From a virus, in IMG/VR virus record IMGVR_UViG_3300023172_001913, positions 1 to 20,916 of that record: DNA of 20,916 nt; one strand, written 5' to 3'. Every line of letters starts with the position of its first letter. The first letter of the stretch is position 1. Position numbers and translations under genes: made by a program. The notes below the pieces were generated by a model, which ran no database searches, was not told where the DNA came from, and saw nothing but the letters and a program-made list of their open reading frames with translations. Shown piece by piece: positions 15,075 through 20,916 of this stretch.

Positions 15075-18000
15075 ATGCCCCAAAAGACGAACCTGAACGT
15101 AGCACCATTCTACGACGACTTTGACCAGGACAAAAATTTCTACAAAGTTCTATTCCGTCCTGGGTATTCCATTCAGGCGAGGGAGCTAACGCAACTTCAA
15201 TCTATTCTACAGAATCAGATTGAACAGTTTGGCAAGTACGCTTTTAAACAAGGCGAACTTGTCATTCCTGGTGAAGTAGGTCTTAACACCAAACTTCATT
15301 TTGTAAAGTTGTCATCTGTCTCTGAGATTCCTGTCAATCAGGATGGTCAGGTTGTATATAAAAAGTATGACGTAACCCAACTTAAGTCTTTGAGACTTAG
15401 AGGTTTGACCTCTGGCGTTACTGCAACTGTTGTTGAAGCATCAACCGCTACAGAAACTGCGGCTGATGTTGTTTATGTAAATTACAGCAATAGCGGTGAC
15501 GCTGGCAATGAAGAAACTTTTAGACAAGGTGAGACTCTAGAAGTTATTGATGGCGTAAATACTCCCCTCTTGGTTGTGGGAACTGATGGTAGTGTTCTAC
15601 CTACTAGCATCTCAGTAACAGATCCTGATACTAAGGAAGTAACAAGTCTAGAAAGCCCAGCAATGGGATATGCCTCTGCTGTTAAGGTTGAGGAAGGAAT
15701 TTATTTTGTTAATGGTTATTTCGTAAAGAACAGTGCTCAACTGTTGGTAATTGATAAGTATTACGACAAACCATCAGCAAAAATTGGATTTAAGATTAAT
15801 GAGTCCATCTTGACTCCAGAAGAAGATGGTTCTCTCTACGACAATGCTATTGGATCGTCTAACTACACTGCTCCTGGAGCACATAGACTTCAAATCGTAT
15901 TGAACCTTGTTAAGTATTCTCTTGATGAGATTACCGACAAGAATTTCATTCAACTGCTATCTGTATCCCGTGGTTCGGTGCAGAAGCAAGTAGTACAAAC
16001 AGACTACAATCTTCTAGAGCAAACACTAGCACGTCGCACATACGATGAGTCTGGTGATTATGTTGTTGATAACTTCTCTCTTGATTTCAGAGAGTATTAT
16101 CAGAAAGATGGTAACCTAGGAATTTATCCTTTGGGTTCTGATGGAACTGTCAATGGTCTTTCAGCATCCGAAGCAAGTGATAAGTTGCTTGCAACAATTG
16201 GACCTGGAAAAGCATATGTAAAAGGTTTTGAAATTGTAAACAAAGAAACCAAATACATTCCTGTCAATAAAGCAAGAGAAACTCTTGACCGCGATGACAT
16301 TCGCCTCAAGACAAAAGGTCTACCAACATATAAGATTACAAATACATATGGATCAGTTCCCCTGAATGCAGAGGGAGCGGATCTTACTGCATATCCAAAC
16401 CTATTTCTATCATCTGTTTTCAATGATGGTTCACTGGGTCTCAACGACACCGAAGATGCTAACGATTCAAAGCAGACTCTAAGTCGCAGAGGTCAGTATT
16501 TTGATACCAACACTGGTATCAAAACAATCTACATTGACATCAATGCAGCGTATGCAAATACGTATTCAACCCTAACAGATGCTAACTTTGAGAGCACTCT
16601 GGGAACTCTGTGGTTTATCCAAACCAGAACTGATGCGGGTGAACCATCCGTAGCAGCATCTGTAAAGTCAATTGCATTCTCTAAAGTACAGAGACTGGAA
16701 GTAAACAGTTCTTCTAGCAAGACATACCTAGAACTAACCATCACAGGAAGAAAAGATTATCTGGATACTTATTTCCTTGAGTATGACAATGGATCTGGTT
16801 CTAGATATAGAGAAGTATTCCTCACAGAAAATGATGCTATTACTGATGGAGCAAATCCATTTGGTAATATTGTTGACTACAACGAAACAATTACTCCAGT
16901 AATCGGAACCACTAAACCAAGCAACTTCACTCTTCTTGAAAGAGGTAATGGTTTTAACCCCGATACCGATGTTGTCGTATCTAAAGGAAGACAGGCAAAT
17001 GGTGATCCTGTATACAATAGTACATTTGGATTATCCTACTTTGACCCTCAGTTCTTCACTAGAATCCAACTAGACGAACCAATTACAGTTCAAGGCAGTT
17101 TCACTGTCGGTAAGTACGTATACGGTCTTGAGAGTGGCGCTTATGGCGTAGTAGAAGGTCCTACTGACGGATACTACACCACAAGAAAAACTCTTATGGT
17201 CAAAACCCTCTTCGGAAACTTCCAGTCTGGAGAAGTAATCCGTGACGAGGATAACAATTCACTGAGAGTTGCTAGAGATAATACAATTTCTCACTTCATT
17301 GTTAATAACAGAGGTGCAAGTTATGTTGCTGGTTCTCTTCTAAGAATTGACGGTGTTGACTATGATTCTTCAAAGGTCACTCTAGACATTCAGAGTGGTT
17401 CTATTATCTCTGCAACCATTCAAAACAGACAACTATTTAATGTTGAGTATTCCAAACCACCTGTAGTTACAGTTGTACAAGGATCTTCAGGTGGTACTCC
17501 TACCGCTGCTGTTGTCACTCCAGTTCTTGTAAGAAATGCTGTAACGACATATACACCACAAAATGTCAAGTCGTTCTATGCACTGTATGGTTCAGGTGGA
17601 TCAAACACATTTACTTCCGATATTGAAGTAACGAAAGAAAAGTACACCGAAGTCGTTTCAGTTACTGACTTTACGTTTAGTGGAGAACAAGGCAGAAAGT
17701 ATATTGAGTGTAATGGTTTTGGTGGAGATGCTTCCAAGTTCCTACAGCAGGGCGATCTAATTCAATTCACCGACACCAGTGACGTTGTTGTCCGTGCTGT
17801 TGTTCAGCAGGCAACTCAACCAGAGGGTGTTCTTAAGTCAAGAATTTATCTTGATAGATCACTACCAGAGTCTGTAAGTAACAGTAGCGTTGTCAGAGTT
17901 CGTCCTAACATTAGCAACTTTAACCAAGGAACTCTCCTTTATAAGACAGGAACTTCTCAGGTAAGTTCTATTGTTGCAGATAGCGAAGACTCCAAGATCT

Positions 18001-20916
18001 CATATTTCCTCCGCAGAGAATTTGTTACTACTGGAAACGGTGGTAGCAACAATCTTATCACCTTTGCTGCTAATCTCCCATTTGGAACTCAAAGATTTGT
18101 TTCGTTTAGCGAAAGTAACTTCCTTATTACAATCCTAGACCCAGGTGATGCTCCCAATATCGTAAAGGGAGACATCATTTATGTAACTGAAAACCAAGTA
18201 AAAATTAAGGCATCCACCGATACTGCAAGTGGATTGACCTCTGGTAGTGTTACTCTGGAACTTCCACAAACATATTTTGGAACAATCCCAAGTGGCGGTG
18301 CATATCCAAAACTCAAACTAACTGCAACTCTTGAAGTTACAAAGGCAAAACCAAGACTCAAGACTGTTGTTCTAAACAAGCGTATTGTTGTTAATTCGGC
18401 AGGTGATCGTATTCTTCCTTTCCGTGGTAAAGATTACGACGCCGAGAGTCTAACCGTATCAAGCTACGCTGATGCATTCAGACTGAGATATGTTTATGAA
18501 GGTTCTTCTTCCGAACCACCTGTTGTAGACAGAAACGGCAATCTTGTCAGTGGTATTGATATCACAAACCGATTTACCTTTGACGATGGTCAGAGAGACA
18601 CTGTATACGATCTATCACGTATCGTTCTAAAACCAGGATTTGATGCTCCAACTGGTCAACTAGTCGTTGCATTTGATTATTTTGAGCATACCCAAGGGGA
18701 TTTCTGTACCGTTGATTCTTATCTACATGAAGCAGGAGTTGGTCCTGAGGACATCCCATCATTCAACTCCCCTGCACTAGGAAAAGTTTCATTGAAAGAT
18801 GTTCTTGACTTCAGACCAAAAGTAGACAGCACATCAATCATTTCAGGATTCCAGAATAACGCACTGCTTTCATCTTCTTCAACCAGATCATTTACTGGTT
18901 CTGGTGGTGTCATTAGCAGCACTCCTGCTCCAGATTCAAATCTTGAGTATACATTCTCATTTACTCAGACTCAGTATCTTGACAGGATTGATGGAATCTT
19001 CTTGAATAAGAAAGGACAGTTTGTTGTCAAAGAAGGTAATTCTTCTCTAAACCCAACAAAACCAGATCCTGTAAGTGATGCAATCCCACTATATTATGCA
19101 TACATCCCAGCATTTACTCAGAGCAGCAAGGACGTAAGAATTACTCCTGTTGACAACCGTCGTTACACAATGCGTGACATCGGTAAACTAGAGAAGCGCA
19201 TTGAGCGTCTAGAGTATTATACCCTCTTGAGTGTTCTTGAGCAGCAAGCATTGAACATGCAAGTCATTGATGCTTCTGGTGTCAATCGCTTTAAGAGCGG
19301 TTTCATTGTAGACAATTTTGAGACACACAAGATTGGTTCTCTGCAGTCTCTAGATTATAAGTGTGCTATTGACACTCAACAGTCTGTGATGAGACCTCAA
19401 TCAAAAGAAGATTCATTCTCGTTGGTTGAAGTTAATACCAGAGAAGATCAGAGATCTGTAGCAGGATATGTGAAGAAGGGAGATAGAATTACTCTTCCAT
19501 ATACCGAACTAGAACTACTTGGAAATAGTTTCGCAACTAAAAAGATTAATCCAAACCCATTTGTCGTTCTTCAATACGTTGGCGATTCTTTCGTAAGTCC
19601 AAGTGTAGACTCATGGTACGACACAAAGACAGAGCCTCTAATCAACGATAATAACACTAACCTATATTCAATCTTCTTGGCTAAGACTGAGTTGAGAGAT
19701 GCATTCTCAAGTCTTTACAACTCATACAAGATTAACTGGTTGGGAGCAAACAGATCATTCTTCAATCTAGGATCTTTTGCTACCGTCAATAGCGATGTTT
19801 CAACAGAATCAGTAACAACTGCTTCGGTCTCCAGTTCTTCAAACATCAGTCCAGAGAACAATGAGATTGGTAAGGGTATTAGCACTAAGGGTGTTGGATC
19901 CAATGTAATTTCTACATCGCTATCCTTCTTTGCGAGAAGCATTCCTGTACAGTACAAGATCAATCGCCTGAAGCCAAACACCAAGATCTATGTCTTCATG
20001 GAAGGCAGAAATATTGCTCGCTGGGTAAATCCCGACTTCAGATATACAGGTATCGCTGGAAACTCTCTGTCTGCATTCAACGGAGAGATCACTACCGATG
20101 AAAATGGTAATGCTAGTGGTATCATTCTAGTTCCAGCAGGAAAACCACCAAAAGAGAATGCTGTTTGGACTGGAAATGTAGACACCGTTGTCTATGACGA
20201 TGATGCCGATGAGATCAGATTTACCACTGGTGCAAAGACAATCAGATTTACCTCAAGTGCTACCGATGCTGCTAAGGAAACTGTAGATGCTTATGCGGAA
20301 GTTAAGTTCTATGCAACTGGTCTTCTTCCAGAAAATCCATCATCTATCGTTTCTACTTCACCATCATTCTTCAAAGCAAATGAAGGAACTCAGGTTACCG
20401 ATAGCAATACCGACAACCCAATCAAACCAAACCCACTAGCACAAACATTTAAAGTTGAGGGTTATGAAGGTGGTCTGTTCACCACGGGTGTTGACCTATT
20501 CTTCGCAACTAAGAGTGAGAATATTCCTCTGAGAGTATACCTAACTGATGTTCAGAATAGCAAACCAGGAAAGAACATTGTTCCTGGTACTCAAACTGTA
20601 CTAACTCCAAACACATATCTAAGAGTTGTTGCAAGCGATACTCTTAAGATTACTAAGGGAGAGAATGCAACTGGATCTATCTCTAATGCTTCTGGTCCTA
20701 TCTCCAGAGTATTTGATAAGAATAATATTGAAGTTACACCTTCTACAACTGGTGTCTTCAGTTTGACCAGTGATCAGGTATACACACTCGCACTGAGTAA
20801 TCATAACGGAACTTCATTCCGCCAGGATGAGATTCTGTCAATCCCATCGCTGACCGAAGATAACAACCTCACCAATACAACTAAGACTCTGAAGATTGCA
20901 AAAGATTCAGGTAGAG
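15075..20916 (+). CDS. DUF4815-type giant virion protein (3' end outside window)
   Basis: The frame stays open from ATG 15075 to the window end, giving at least 1,947 codons. It cannot start earlier, as TAG at 15060-15062 closes the frame and no other start lies between. The N-terminus, FYDDFDQDKNFYKVLFRPG followed by YSIQARELTQLQSILQNQIE, is typical of DUF4815 proteins of T4-like marine phages. So is GPGKAYVKGFEI (from 376). Further landmarks are glycine-tyrosine modules (618-635, 738-760), a charged predicted coiled coil KLEKRIERLEYYTLLSVLEQ (about 1370-1390), RLKPNTKIYVFMEGRNIARW (from about 1630) and PLAQTFKVEG (from 1787). The position after gene 8 corresponds to T4 genes 9/10, so a role in the outer baseplate or in fibre attachment is likely. 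I see no direct similarity to T4 gp9 or gp10, so this is inference from position and family. No clear Shine-Dalgarno precedes the start. Confidence 0.88.
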   Translation, partial: MPQKTNLNVAPFYDDFDQDKNFYKVLFRPGYSIQARELTQLQSILQNQIEQFGKYAFKQGELVIPGEVGLNTKLHFVKLSSVSEIPVNQDGQVVYKKYDVTQLKSLRLRGLTSGVTATVVEASTATETAADVVYVNYSNSGDAGNEETFRQGETLEVIDGVNTPLLVVGTDGSVLPTSISVTDPDTKEVTSLESPAMGYASAVKVEEGIYFVNGYFVKNSAQLLVIDKYYDKPSAKIGFKINESILTPEEDGSLYDNAIGSSNYTAPGAHRLQIVLNLVKYSLDEITDKNFIQLLSVSRGSVQKQVVQTDYNLLEQTLARRTYDESGDYVVDNFSLDFREYYQKDGNLGIYPLGSDGTVNGLSASEASDKLLATIGPGKAYVKGFEIVNKETKYIPVNKARETLDRDDIRLKTKGLPTYKITNTYGSVPLNAEGADLTAYPNLFLSSVFNDGSLGLNDTEDANDSKQTLSRRGQYFDTNTGIKTIYIDINAAYANTYSTLTDANFESTLGTLWFIQTRTDAGEPSVAASVKSIAFSKVQRLEVNSSSSKTYLELTITGRKDYLDTYFLEYDNGSGSRYREVFLTENDAITDGANPFGNIVDYNETITPVIGTTKPSNFTLLERGNGFNPDTDVVVSKGRQANGDPVYNSTFGLSYFDPQFFTRIQLDEPITVQGSFTVGKYVYGLESGAYGVVEGPTDGYYTTRKTLMVKTLFGNFQSGEVIRDEDNNSLRVARDNTISHFIVNNRGASYVAGSLLRIDGVDYDSSKVTLDIQSGSIISATIQNRQLFNVEYSKPPVVTVVQGSSGGTPTAAVVTPVLVRNAVTTYTPQNVKSFYALYGSGGSNTFTSDIEVTKEKYTEVVSVTDFTFSGEQGRKYIECNGFGGDASKFLQQGDLIQFTDTSDVVVRAVVQQATQPEGVLKSRIYLDRSLPESVSNSSVVRVRPNISNFNQGTLLYKTGTSQVSSIVADSEDSKISYFLRREFVTTGNGGSNNLITFAANLPFGTQRFVSFSESNFLITILDPGDAPNIVKGDIIYVTENQVKIKASTDTASGLTSGSVTLELPQTYFGTIPSGGAYPKLKLTATLEVTKAKPRLKTVVLNKRIVVNSAGDRILPFRGKDYDAESLTVSSYADAFRLRYVYEGSSSEPPVVDRNGNLVSGIDITNRFTFDDGQRDTVYDLSRIVLKPGFDAPTGQLVVAFDYFEHTQGDFCTVDSYLHEAGVGPEDIPSFNSPALGKVSLKDVLDFRPKVDSTSIISGFQNNALLSSSSTRSFTGSGGVISSTPAPDSNLEYTFSFTQTQYLDRIDGIFLNKKGQFVVKEGNSSLNPTKPDPVSDAIPLYYAYIPAFTQSSKDVRITPVDNRRYTMRDIGKLEKRIERLEYYTLLSVLEQQALNMQVIDASGVNRFKSGFIVDNFETHKIGSLQSLDYKCAIDTQQSVMRPQSKEDSFSLVEVNTREDQRSVAGYVKKGDRITLPYTELELLGNSFATKKINPNPFVVLQYVGDSFVSPSVDSWYDTKTEPLINDNNTNLYSIFLAKTELRDAFSSLYNSYKINWLGANRSFFNLGSFATVNSDVSTESVTTASVSSSSNISPENNEIGKGISTKGVGSNVISTSLSFFARSIPVQYKINRLKPNTKIYVFMEGRNIARWVNPDFRYTGIAGNSLSAFNGEITTDENGNASGIILVPAGKPPKENAVWTGNVDTVVYDDDADEIRFTTGAKTIRFTSSATDAAKETVDAYAEVKFYATGLLPENPSSIVSTSPSFFKANEGTQVTDSNTDNPIKPNPLAQTFKVEGYEGGLFTTGVDLFFATKSENIPLRVYLTDVQNSKPGKNIVPGTQTVLTPNTYLRVVASDTLKITKGENATGSISNASGPISRVFDKNNIEVTPSTTGVFSLTSDQVYTLALSNHNGTSFRQDEILSIPSLTEDNNLTNTTKTLKIAKDSGR

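Overview
This window looks like part of a T4-like (myovirus) phage genome, most likely a marine cyanophage or a close relative. The grounds are a contiguous tail-baseplate block in the order gene 25 - gene 6 - gene 7-type giant - gene 8 - DUF4815-type giant, T4-type late promoter motifs (TATAAATA), short intergenic gaps or overlaps, all genes on one strand, and moderately AT-rich DNA. The host cannot be read from the sequence. No tRNA, rRNA, CRISPR array, transposase, integrase or clear terminator was seen.

Layout. Positions 1-235 hold the 3' end of a SET-domain-like protein (protein-lysine methyltransferase fold) that starts outside the window. It overlaps by 13 nt a 211-residue protein of unknown function (223-858, TTG start), which is followed by a 74-residue unknown protein (870-1094). 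From 1117 on the DNA is baseplate: gp25 (1117-1512), gp6 (1512-3317), a 3305-residue gp7-type protein (3324-13241), gp8 (13291-15048) and a DUF4815-type virion protein (15075 to beyond 20916). No stretch above about 50 nt is non-coding.

How the genes work together. In T4, gp25, gp6 and gp7 form the core of the baseplate wedge, gp8 adds to the wedge, and further proteins link it to the tail fibres. Here the same order is kept, but the proteins are built up with repeated beta-rich modules. The gp7-type protein has two blocks that I can match, from memory, to the C-terminal part of T4 gp7. About 1,450 residues lie between these blocks, and about 1,490 more follow the second one. The gp8 protein keeps the T4 gp8 landmarks but is much longer. 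A short glycine-tyrosine module recurs in the gp7-type, gp8 and DUF4815-type proteins.

Most worth a second look: the phage SET-domain fragment and its overlapping unknown partner; three consecutive in-frame TAG codons between gp6 and the giant gene; the split, expanded gp7; a Cys-containing helical repeat in its C-terminal half; and a doubled late promoter in front of gene 8. Nothing seen proves a wholly new system; the novelty is in domain architecture.
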